From Clostridia bacterium (lineage in GTDB: Bacteria > Bacillota > Clostridia > Oscillospirales > Butyricicoccaceae): a stretch of DNA of 34,865 nucleotides. Both the position numbers and the translations under genes were made by a program. Location of the stretch: contig JAFSZV010000050.1 in the NCBI GenBank assembly GCA_017455565.1, positions 1 through 34,865 of the forward strand, in the 5' to 3' direction. How positions within the stretch are numbered: position 1 is the stretch's first letter; every line of letters starts with the position of its first letter. This document shows, piece by piece, positions 1 through 8,218 of this stretch. The notes below the pieces were generated by a model, which saw nothing but the letters and a program-made list of their open reading frames with translations, did not search any database and was not told where the DNA came from.

Positions 1-1
1 C

Positions 2-1954
<1,953 letters not shown>

Positions 1955-1962
1955 AACAAAAC

Positions 1963-1999
1963 GCAAAAGGCCCGCGTGCGCGGGCCTTTTGCTTGCCTT
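1963..1999 (+). terminator. Intrinsic terminator of clpB
   Basis: A perfect 14-bp inverted repeat (1963-1976 and 1979-1992, two-base centre) begins 8 nt after the clpB stop. The stem is GC-rich at its top and ends in a T-rich descending arm, so it is a typical rho-independent terminator. Confidence 0.85.
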
Positions 2000-2021
2000 T
2001 TTCCCGGCGGGGCGCTATACT
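1993..2021 (+). promoter_or_regulatory. Sigma-A promoter of the cupin gene
   Basis: TTGCCT (1993-1998) and TATACT (2016-2021) are separated by 17 bp, ending about 28 bp before the cupin start codon. The -35 box abuts the clpB terminator. Confidence 0.7.
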
Positions 2022-2049
2022 GGAAAAAACAGAAAAAGGAGCGGAGAGC

Positions 2050-2406
2050 ATGGTCATTCGAAACGAGGAAATGCGACTGCAGGTGCGGGACAACGTCCGC
2101 GGCGGGCCGGGACGGCTGGAGAACAGGCATATTTTGGAAAAGGAGGCCATGTTCGGCGCGGCCACGCTGCTGACGGAGTTTTATTTTGACCCCGGCGACG
2201 GCATCGGCCCCCACGTCCACGACGGGGACGCTGAGGTGTATTATATGCTGGAGGGCGAGCTCACCCTTGTGGAGGGCGGGAAGGAGAGCGTGCTCCGCCC
2301 CGGCGACGCCGCTTACGCCCATTCCGGCGTGTCTCACAGCATTTTTAACCGCACTGACGCCCCCGCCCGTATGCTGGCCCTCATCCTGACGATCCGGGAA
2401 ACATAA
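2050..2406 (+). CDS. Small single-domain cupin protein
   Basis: A 118-residue cupin. The first cupin motif is clear (G, five residues, H-V-H, then E four residues later, and G), giving the His/His/Glu metal ligands, and the second motif (GDAAYAHSGVSH) supplies the last His. The substrate cannot be told from sequence; such stand-alone cupins include mannose-6-phosphate isomerase-like proteins and small dioxygenases. The ATG at 2050 was chosen because AAAAAGGAG lies about 9 nt upstream and a good promoter precedes it; a longer frame beginning at 1993 would start inside the promoter. It is monocistronic, and the MerR gene behind it has its own promoter. Confidence 0.85.
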   Translation: MVIRNEEMRLQVRDNVRGGPGRLENRHILEKEAMFGAATLLTEFYFDPGDGIGPHVHDGDAEVYYMLEGELTLVEGGKESVLRPGDAAYAHSGVSHSIFNRTDAPARMLALILTIRET

Positions 2407-2433
2407 AAAATCAAAAAAATCGCAAAAAGGGTC

Positions 2434-2464
2434 TTGACCTTACAGGTAACTGTAATGATATAAC
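2434..2464 (+). promoter_or_regulatory. MerR-type promoter with 19-bp spacer and internal operator
   Basis: TTGACC (2434-2439) and TATAAC (2459-2464) are 19 bp apart, longer than the optimal 17 bp and characteristic of promoters that MerR-family activators twist. Inside the spacer is a perfect inverted repeat, TTACAG (2440-2445), four bases, CTGTAA (2450-2455). The promoter faces the merR-like gene 24 bp downstream, so autoregulation is inferred. Confidence 0.8.
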
Positions 2465-2487
2465 GGGGTCAGAAAGGAGGGCGTGAT

Positions 2488-3294
2488 ATGACGATCAAGG
2501 ATTTTGCCCGTCTCTGCGGCTGCAATCCCCAGACGCTGCGGTATTACGATCACGTCGGTCTGCTGAAACCGGTTCAGGTGGACCCGTGGACGGGATATCG
2601 GAATTACGATGAGGAGCAGGCGCTTGCCTTTGTCAAAATCAAAAATCTGCAAAAGGCCGGCTTCGCCATCGAAGAGATCAAAGGGCTGCTTGAGCGGGAC
2701 AATCGCGCGATCTGGCGGGCTTTCGAGGAAAAAATCACGGAAGCGGAAACCAGATTGCGGGAAATCAAAGAGATCCAACAGTCATATCAAACCGAAATGA
2801 GCGAAATCCAGAAAAAAATCGACGAGGTAAAGGAAAAAATCACTGGCGCCATGCGGGACTATGACTCGGCGGAGGAGTTCGGGATCGACGAAGCGCGGTA
2901 CAAAGAGATCATTGATATGGTGGACCAAGCCTTCGCGGGCATTGCCGAGCTGGATCCCAAAGAGATGGAGTATGTGGAAATCGACGAGAAGCATCTCGAT
3001 GAAGAGGAAAAAAAGAAGTTTGATTTTCTGAACGACCCCAGCTATGAGATCCTGTATGAGGCCCACGGCTGGCGGTACGCCAAAGAATTTTTCGGCAAGT
3101 GGGGCGGGCTGGAGGCCGGAAAGGAGCACGTCCTGCTGTTCCGCGGAGCTGCGGGGCGGTTCGGCTACGGATTTTCCAACACCGTTTTGGGCATGATCCT
3201 GGCCGAAAACAAGGGAAAGCGCATGAATCTTTCGTGCAGCACGGGAGAAGCCCCCGACGGGCAAAATCATTTCTGGTTGTTGCGGAAGCGATAA
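2488..3294 (+). CDS. MerR-family transcriptional regulator with unrecognised C-terminal domain
   Basis: A 268-residue regulator. Residues 1-70 form a MerR winged helix (IKDFARLCGCNPQTLRYYDHVGLL: HTH and wing, with the typical RYYDxxGLL). Residues about 75-122 are a charged coiled coil for dimerisation. Residues 125-268 form an acidic then globular domain with no cysteine pattern of metal sensors and no GyrI-like signature that I recognise, so the inducer is unknown. The start is fixed by AAAGGAGG 7-8 nt upstream of the ATG. The promoter in front has the 19-bp MerR spacer with a dyad, which suggests the protein controls itself. The gene is followed by an intrinsic terminator, so no obvious target gene is co-transcribed. 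Confidence 0.88.
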   Translation: MTIKDFARLCGCNPQTLRYYDHVGLLKPVQVDPWTGYRNYDEEQALAFVKIKNLQKAGFAIEEIKGLLERDNRAIWRAFEEKITEAETRLREIKEIQQSYQTEMSEIQKKIDEVKEKITGAMRDYDSAEEFGIDEARYKEIIDMVDQAFAGIAELDPKEMEYVEIDEKHLDEEEKKKFDFLNDPSYEILYEAHGWRYAKEFFGKWGGLEAGKEHVLLFRGAAGRFGYGFSNTVLGMILAENKGKRMNLSCSTGEAPDGQNHFWLLRKR

Positions 3295-3309
3295 ATTTTC
3301 ATCAAAATA

Positions 3310-3348
3310 ACACGCCCCGCGGAGACTTTCGCGGGGCGTGTGTTTTTG
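3310..3348 (+). terminator. Intrinsic terminator between converging merR-like and AIM24 genes
   Basis: A perfect 12-bp stem (3310-3321 with 3330-3341, eight-base loop) is followed by TTTTT on the plus strand. It sits 15 bp after the MerR stop and 20 bp from the end of the converging gene, so it may serve both. Confidence 0.85.
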
Positions 3349-3367
3349 CTTTATGAAACCGGGAAAC

Positions 3368-4042
3368 TCAGTTTTTGGAAGGAAGGCGGCTGGCGATCAG
3401 GCCCACGAAGCTGGTCAGCGGCATGGTCTGGAGCACCACGCGGCCGGGGCCGGTGATCACGGTGTTGAACAGGCCCTCGCCGCCGAAAAGCACGTTTTTC
3501 ACGCCCTTGACGGTCTGAACCTCCATCTTGCAGGTGGCGTCCATCATGGCGACGTAGCCGGTGTCCACCACGATCTGCTGTCCGGGCTGGAGATCATATT
3601 CCACCGTGCTGCCGTCCAGCTCCACAAAGGCCGTGCCGCTGCCCGAGAGCTTCTGCATGATAAAGCCTTCGCCGCCGAACAAGCCGGAGCCCAGCTTTTT
3701 TTGGAAAAAGACCGACAGCTCGACGCCGGCCTCCGAAGCGAGAAAGCCGCTCTTCTGCACAACGACGGGATGGTCGGGGGTGATGGTGACGGCGCGGATC
3801 GAGCCGGGGAAGCTGGAGGCAAAGGCGATCATGCCGCTGCCGTTGGCGGTATAGCGGTTCTGGAACAGGGATTCGCCGGAGAACATCCGCCCGAAGACCT
3901 TCCCGGCGCCGCCGCCGACGGTCTCCATCTTCATATTGGGACTCATCCAGCTCATGGCGCCGGATTCCGAGATCATGGATTCGCCGTTTTGCAGCTGACA
4001 GATCACCACGGGCATGGGCTCGCCTTTGATTTCGTATTGCAT
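3368..4042 (-). CDS. AIM24/TIGR00266 family protein
   Basis: A 224-residue protein of the AIM24 beta-sandwich family (mitochondrial biogenesis AIM24, bacterial TIGR00266), whose biochemical function is not established. Typical signs are the glycine-rich segments (TVGGGAGKVFGRMFSGESLF, then GLFGGEGFIMQKLSGSG and VLFGGEGLFNTVITGPG), an internal repeat-like beta structure, and no signal peptide or membrane segment. The start at 4042 was chosen because AGGAGG lies 9-14 nt upstream on the minus strand and a promoter sits just behind it; a longer open frame to 4189 would run through that promoter. It is monocistronic and ends at the shared terminator. Confidence 0.85.
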   Translation of the reverse strand: MQYEIKGEPMPVVICQLQNGESMISESGAMSWMSPNMKMETVGGGAGKVFGRMFSGESLFQNRYTANGSGMIAFASSFPGSIRAVTITPDHPVVVQKSGFLASEAGVELSVFFQKKLGSGLFGGEGFIMQKLSGSGTAFVELDGSTVEYDLQPGQQIVVDTGYVAMMDATCKMEVQTVKGVKNVLFGGEGLFNTVITGPGRVVLQTMPLTSFVGLIASRLPSKN

Positions 4043-4100
4043 CGCTGAAAACCTCCTCTTGATTCGGTTGCGGGGCGTGCGCCCCGGAAAGAATAATGTC

Positions 4101-4129
4101 ATAATAACATATTCGCACAGAAAAGTAAA
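4101..4129 (-). promoter_or_regulatory. Promoter of the AIM24-family gene
   Basis: Reading the minus strand, TTTACT (4129-4124) and TATTAT (4106-4101) are 17 bp apart, about 60 bp upstream of the start codon. Confidence 0.6.
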
Positions 4130-4210
4130 TCGTTTTATCGCAAAAAGCGGTTTCCCGCCCGCTTTGACAAATGCGAACGACTTCTGCACGGGGCACTCCC
4201 AAAACCGGAA

Positions 4211-4240
4211 TTGACAAAGAACTGTTGCGGGGAATATACT
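4211..4240 (+). promoter_or_regulatory. Promoter of the phosphatase-superfamily gene
   Basis: TTGACA (4211-4216) and TATACT (4235-4240), 18 bp apart, lie 52 bp before the ATG at 4293. The -35 box is consensus and the -10 box matches five of six positions. Confidence 0.75.
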
Positions 4241-4292
4241 TTATGCGATAGGATTGCCGCACAAGCGGACTGTTTATTTGGGAGGAACCGTT

Positions 4293-5426
4293 ATGAAGAA
4301 AACGCTGGTATGGCCCGATTACAAAAACTGCATCGCCAATCTGCCAAATTCGATTCTGAAGGCATTCAGCGCACCTCCGGCGGGCGATTCCCTGCCGCTT
4401 TTGGATCGGTATTTGGAAACGGAATACCGGAACATCGTGGTCATTTTGCTGGACGGGATGGGAAAAACCGTTTTGGAACGACATCTGGCCGAAAGCGGCC
4501 CGTTTCGCAGTCACCTCGCGGGGATCTATCAATCGGTCTTTCTTTCCACGACGGTTGCCGCCACGACATCCGTGATGTCGGGACTGCAGCCCTGCGAGCA
4601 TAGCTGGCTTGGCTGGGAGTGTTATTATCCGTCGGTGGATCAAAATGTCACAGTCTTTTTCAACACGATCCAGGGGACGAAGGAGCAGGCCGCGGATTAC
4701 AATGTGCCGCAGACGGTGACGCCTTACGAATCCGTCTTGGAGCGGATCGACAAAGCCGGCAGTAAGGCCTATATGACGACGCCCTTTTCAGAGCCGTATC
4801 CCAAGAGCCTTTCCCAGGTCTGCGCGCAGATCAGGCATCTCTGCAAAGAGCCCGAAAGGAAATATATTTATGCCTATTGGGACAAGCCCGACGGTCTGCT
4901 GCATCGCTGCGGCTGTGCGTCTCCCGAAGTGCGCGAAAATTTGCTGGAAATGGAAAAAACCGTAAAGGAGCTGGCGGACGATCTGGAGGAAACGCTCCTC
5001 ATCGTGACGGCGGATCACGGCCATATAGACAGCGAATATGCGGTGTTGCAGGAGTATCCCGATCTGTGCGACTGTCTGATCCGGCTGCCGTCGCTGGAAC
5101 CCCGGGTGCTGAATTTCTTTGTAAAAGAAAAGAAAACGGCATATTTTGAACAGACGTTCAACCGGCTGTTCGGCGACCGGTTTTTGCTGCTGCCGATGGA
5201 AGCGGCCCTTGAGAAAAACCTGTTCGGAACGGGGGCGCATCATCCGCAGTTCCGAGGGATGCTGGGGAATTATCTGGCGATCGCCACGGGCGACCTGTCA
5301 ATTTATTTTAATAAAGAACGGTGGAAATCCGTGCACGGCAGCGTGACGGAAGACGAAATGCTGATCCCGCTGATTGTGTTTGCATGCGGCAGGAAAAACG
5401 CGGATCGCGGAGCGACATCGCTTTGA
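4293..5426 (+). CDS. Alkaline-phosphatase-superfamily hydrolase (nucleotide pyrophosphatase/phosphodiesterase type)
   Basis: A 377-residue metal-dependent phospho-ester hydrolase of the type I phosphodiesterase/nucleotide pyrophosphatase group. The first metal site is at about residues 53-57 (LLDGMGK), the nucleophile region is the Thr-rich STTVAATTSVMSG (85-97), and the second metal cluster contains TADHGH. No signal peptide or membrane segment is visible, so it should be cytoplasmic. Substrate is unknown; phosphodiesters or sugar phosphates are possible. The ATG at 4293 follows GGGAGGA by about 7 nt; an ATG 13 codons upstream has a poorer binding site. It is transcribed alone from a TTGACA/TATACT promoter. 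Confidence 0.85.
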   Translation: MKKTLVWPDYKNCIANLPNSILKAFSAPPAGDSLPLLDRYLETEYRNIVVILLDGMGKTVLERHLAESGPFRSHLAGIYQSVFLSTTVAATTSVMSGLQPCEHSWLGWECYYPSVDQNVTVFFNTIQGTKEQAADYNVPQTVTPYESVLERIDKAGSKAYMTTPFSEPYPKSLSQVCAQIRHLCKEPERKYIYAYWDKPDGLLHRCGCASPEVRENLLEMEKTVKELADDLEETLLIVTADHGHIDSEYAVLQEYPDLCDCLIRLPSLEPRVLNFFVKEKKTAYFEQTFNRLFGDRFLLLPMEAALEKNLFGTGAHHPQFRGMLGNYLAIATGDLSIYFNKERWKSVHGSVTEDEMLIPLIVFACGRKNADRGATSL

Positions 5427-5427
5427 G

Positions 5428-5475
5428 CCTGTGCCGCACAAGCGGCAGGAGGTATACTTTTGTTTTTTGATGTTG
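5428..5475. terminator. Weak hairpin between converging genes
   Basis: TGCCGC (5432-5437) and GCGGCA (5442-5447) form a hairpin with an ACAA loop. The plus-strand T-run begins about ten bases further on (5458-5468), so this is a weak or imperfect terminator between the phosphatase and the converging XRE gene. Confidence 0.35.
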
Positions 5476-5484
5476 GAATATGGT

Positions 5485-5697
5485 TCATTCAAAATAAAAG
5501 AGATCTTCGAATTTCTTGTCGAGGGAGATGCACAGGATCAACGCAAGCTTTGCCGTGGGACTGAATTGGCCTGTTTCAATCGAACTGATCGTGTTGCGGG
5601 ATACACCGACCATCTCCGCCAGTTGCGCTTGCGACATTCCGGCTCTTTGTCGGAATTCCGCCAGCCGATTTTTCAAGATCAAAGCATCGTTCTTCAT
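5485..5697 (-). CDS. Small XRE-family regulator
   Basis: A 70-residue protein that is almost entirely a Cro/C1-type helix-turn-helix: helices at about 20-41 (MSQAQLAEMVGVSRNTISSI) followed by ETGQFSPTAKLALILCISL and the usual FEDLFY ending. This compact form is common in Bacillota, where it is often paired with a small membrane protein. The start at 5697 overlaps the stop of the upstream membrane-protein gene as ATGA, so the two are translationally coupled. It probably binds the palindrome over the shared promoter (6079-6098) and represses its own operon; this is inferred from context. Confidence 0.88.
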   Translation of the reverse strand: MKNDALILKNRLAEFRQRAGMSQAQLAEMVGVSRNTISSIETGQFSPTAKLALILCISLDKKFEDLFYFE

Positions 5698-6023
5698 TTC
5701 CGCAGCCCCAAAACGATCATTCCGATCAGGCAGGCGAGGCCAAATAAGACGCCGATCACCGCCTGCAGCAGCGTTACCCGTTCCTTCGTCTTCAAAAATT
5801 GATAAAGCCGCCGACTCCCGAACATGGAAAAATACACGGCCCATGCGGAAAGCCCAAGTAAAGGCGCCTCAATCCATCTTGAAAAAAGAACGATCGCCGC
5901 AGATAATGCGCCGCCAACGGTCATTCCGATTTTTGAAGCGTCAGCGAATATCTGCAATTCCCGCTCGTCGGATTTGCCCGCGCTTTCTTTTCGATTTTTT
6001 GCTAAAATTTCTTCTTTGTTCAT
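5694..6023 (-). CDS. Small membrane protein (DUF6442-like) paired with XRE regulator
   Basis: A 109-residue protein. It has a charged N-terminus (NKEEILAKNRKESAGKSDERE) and about three hydrophobic segments (34-48, 54-68, 84-106), ending GMIVLGLRK. It resembles the DUF6442 family, recalled from memory and not searched, which often sits beside a small XRE regulator. Function is unknown; a membrane partner that senses stress or tethers the regulator is one possibility. The start at 6023 was chosen because GAGGGAG lies about 8 nt upstream and a consensus promoter lies just behind; a longer frame would read through that promoter. Confidence 0.8.
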   Translation of the reverse strand: MNKEEILAKNRKESAGKSDERELQIFADASKIGMTVGGALSAAIVLFSRWIEAPLLGLSAWAVYFSMFGSRRLYQFLKTKERVTLLQAVIGVLFGLACLIGMIVLGLRK

Positions 6024-6046
6024 AGGAAAATCTCCCTCGATTTTGA

Positions 6047-6116
6047 TTTTGCCAAGTTTTATTGTCTTTATTATACAATTGCCAAGTGTACTTGTCAATA
6101 TATTTTGCAAAGTTTT
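6047..6116. promoter_or_regulatory. Putative operator cluster of the XRE regulator
   Basis: TTGCCAAGT-GT-ACTTGTCAA (6079-6098) is a near-perfect 20-bp palindrome (one mismatch) covering the -35 box. The half-site recurs in the same orientation as TTTTGCCAAGTTTT (6047-6060) and TTTTGCAAAGTTTT (6103-6116), flanking the promoter on both sides. The site is seen directly; assignment to the XRE protein is inferred. Confidence 0.6.
6070..6098 (-). promoter_or_regulatory. Consensus promoter of the membrane protein/XRE unit
   Basis: On the minus strand TTGACA (6098-6093) and TATAAT (6075-6070) are both perfect consensus with a 17-bp spacer. A palindrome overlaps the -35 box and the spacer, which fits repression by the XRE protein. 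Confidence 0.88.
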
Positions 6117-6167
6117 CTTGGAATTTTTGCGGGAACACGCGGAGGCGGCGGCAATTGCGGGAAGCAC

Positions 6168-6196
6168 TTGAAAATGCCGAATGATGAGGCTATAAT
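6168..6196 (+). promoter_or_regulatory. Promoter of the degV gene
   Basis: TTGAAA (6168-6173) and TATAAT (6191-6196) are separated by 17 bp, 48 bp before the degV start codon. Confidence 0.8.
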
Positions 6197-6244
6197 ATAT
6201 GCTTAGTGTAATTTGCCATGATTCTGTGTAAGGAGGCCGGAAAT

Positions 6245-7108
6245 ATGCCTTTTGCCGTGTTTGCTGACGGCAGCGCCAATCTGCCGAAAAAAATGCTGGA
6301 TGGGATTACGGTCCTGCCCTGCGAATATACGCTGGACGGCGTGCCCCAGATTTATTGGGGCGACGTGGATGATTTTGACGGACATACGTTTTACGAAGGG
6401 CTGCGGCAGGGAAAGGCGGCGAAGACAAGCCTTTTGAATACGCAGCTGTTTTTGACGCATTTTACCCCGCTGCTGCAGCAGGGACAGGACGTGATTTACG
6501 TCTCCATGAGCTCCGGGATCAGCGGGACTTGCAACGCGGCCAGGATCGCGGCGCAGGAACTGATGGAGGAGTATCCGGAGCGGTTCGTTCATGTGGTGGA
6601 TTCGCTGGGATGCGGCTTCGGCAACGGCTATTTGGCCGTTCATGCCGCCGAACTGAGCAAAAGCGGCATAGACGCTCGGGAAGCCGCAGCCATCCTTGAC
6701 GCCGAGGTGCCCCATGTCTGCCAGTATTTTACCGTGGACGACCTGAACTTTTTGAAGCGGACGGGGCGCGTCAGCGGCATGACCGCGAAGATCGGCACCG
6801 TGCTCAACATCAAACCGGTGCTGTACGGGGACGCAAGCGGCCATATTGTGTCCTGTGCCAAGGTGCGGGGCCGGAGACAGGCGATCGAGGCGCTTGCCAA
6901 AAAATATGAAGAAAAGCGGTTGCCCATCTCGGAGCAGAAGATCTGCATTTCCCACGGTGACTGCCTTGCCGACGCGGAGCTGCTATCCGCGCTGGTGCGA
7001 GAGATCACGCCCGAGGTGCCCGTCACCATCTGCCAGCACGAGCCGTTTTCCGGCACACATGTGGGGCCGGGGATGCTGGGCCTGTTTTTCTACGGAAAAG
7101 AGCGTTGA
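6245..7108 (+). CDS. DegV-family fatty-acid-binding protein
   Basis: A 287-residue DegV protein. Members bind a fatty acid and several (FakB) present it to the kinase FakA for phosphorylation and entry into phospholipid synthesis. Visible signs are the N-terminal beta strand with FADGSANLP, the TS pair at 61-62, the Ser-rich loop SSGISGT (89-95) that contacts the carboxylate, FLKRTGRVSG in the C-terminal lobe, and the end motif HVGPGMLGLFF. The ATG at 6245 follows AAGGAGG by 9 nt; an ATG nine codons upstream lacks a binding site. No fakA is in the window. The first strand reads FADG where many members have TDS, a mild divergence. Confidence 0.92.
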   Translation: MPFAVFADGSANLPKKMLDGITVLPCEYTLDGVPQIYWGDVDDFDGHTFYEGLRQGKAAKTSLLNTQLFLTHFTPLLQQGQDVIYVSMSSGISGTCNAARIAAQELMEEYPERFVHVVDSLGCGFGNGYLAVHAAELSKSGIDAREAAAILDAEVPHVCQYFTVDDLNFLKRTGRVSGMTAKIGTVLNIKPVLYGDASGHIVSCAKVRGRRQAIEALAKKYEEKRLPISEQKICISHGDCLADAELLSALVREITPEVPVTICQHEPFSGTHVGPGMLGLFFYGKER

Positions 7109-7254
7109 TCGGGAATGTCCCCCGCGGGCTGCGGACTGAGTGGCCGCGCCTGCCGCTTGCGGGCATTTTTCACGCGGACAGCAAGCAAATAAAACCCACT
7201 TAGATGAGCCGCTGCAAGCGGTCTGTTTAAGCGGGAATGAAGAGAGGGATCGCG

Positions 7255-8148
7255 ATGTTTGGGAGAAGAGCAGACGGACGACGGATTAGGGGCATTGACC
7301 CGATCATGCAGATCACGCCTTATGTGATGCCCATGCGCTGCGACGCGCAGGTGTTTTTGAAGCATCGGGTGGATATGGAAAAACTGTCGAAATTCATCCG
7401 GCAGCAGAAAACCGAAAAAAACGCGCAGATCACCTATATGCAGATCGTGGTGGCGGCCTATGTCCGCGCCGTCAGCCGCAATCCGGAGATCAACCGTTTC
7501 ATTATGAACAAGCAGCTTTACGCCCGCAACAACTGCTCCGTGGCCTTTACCATCCTCAAGGACCCCAAGGACGCGGATCAGGGAGAATCGGTGGTGAAGA
7601 TCAAGTTTGACCTTACCGACACCATCTACGACGTGCGCGACCGGATGGCCGTCAACGTAGAGGCCAATCGGGGCGGCCAGCCCAAGGGCTTTGTGGATAA
7701 GCTGCTGGGCGTGCTGTTCCGCGTCCCGGGGCTACCCGGTCTTGTGGTGGCCTGCGTGCGGCTGCTGGACCGCTACGGCATCGCGCCGAAGGTGCTGATC
7801 GAGGAGCTGCCCTTTTATGTGGGCATGTATATCACCAACACCGCCTCCATCGGCCTGCACGACGTCAACCATCATATCTATAATTTCGGCAACGTCAGCC
7901 TGTTTTTCGGCATGGGCCTGACCGAGAAGATTGCCGTGGTGGAAGACGGCGTGACCCGCATGAAGCGATATCTGCCCATCGGCATCACCGCAGACGAGCG
8001 GGTGTGCTCCGGCGCCCATTACGCCCGGTTCTTTGCCGATATGCGGCGGTATCTGGAACATCCGGAGCTGCTGACCGTGCCACCGGAGCGCATTCGCTTC
8101 GACAAGGACTGTGAATATCACCAGCCCAAAATCGGGGAAAAGGACTGA
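7255..8148 (+). CDS. E2-acyltransferase-like protein with substituted active site
   Basis: About 297 residues with the fold of the 2-oxoacid dehydrogenase acyltransferase/chloramphenicol acetyltransferase catalytic domain: an N-terminal motif for CAT-like trimers (ITPYVMPMRCDAQVF), the central YMQIVVAAYVRAV helix, and the C-terminal part with TNTASIGLHDVNHHIYNFG. There is no lipoyl or E1/E3-binding domain. The position of the catalytic signature DHRxxDG reads ADERVCSG, so the His is Glu248 and the Asp is Ser252; classical acyl transfer is doubtful. The ATG at 7255 was preferred because GAGAGGGA precedes it by 5 nt; an ATG at 7237 is also possible. It stands alone with no dehydrogenase subunits nearby. 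Confidence 0.75.
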   Translation: MFGRRADGRRIRGIDPIMQITPYVMPMRCDAQVFLKHRVDMEKLSKFIRQQKTEKNAQITYMQIVVAAYVRAVSRNPEINRFIMNKQLYARNNCSVAFTILKDPKDADQGESVVKIKFDLTDTIYDVRDRMAVNVEANRGGQPKGFVDKLLGVLFRVPGLPGLVVACVRLLDRYGIAPKVLIEELPFYVGMYITNTASIGLHDVNHHIYNFGNVSLFFGMGLTEKIAVVEDGVTRMKRYLPIGITADERVCSGAHYARFFADMRRYLEHPELLTVPPERIRFDKDCEYHQPKIGEKD

Positions 8149-8218
8149 GTTTTTGAAAATCAAAGCGGCACGGGCGAAAGCCGGCGGCGCTTTATGATGA
8201 AACGGAGAAAAGATATTT

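Noticed and set aside
7150..7172. Possible terminator after degV
   Set aside because: Only about four pairs form before the T-run, too weak to call. Nothing else was seen in 7109-7254.
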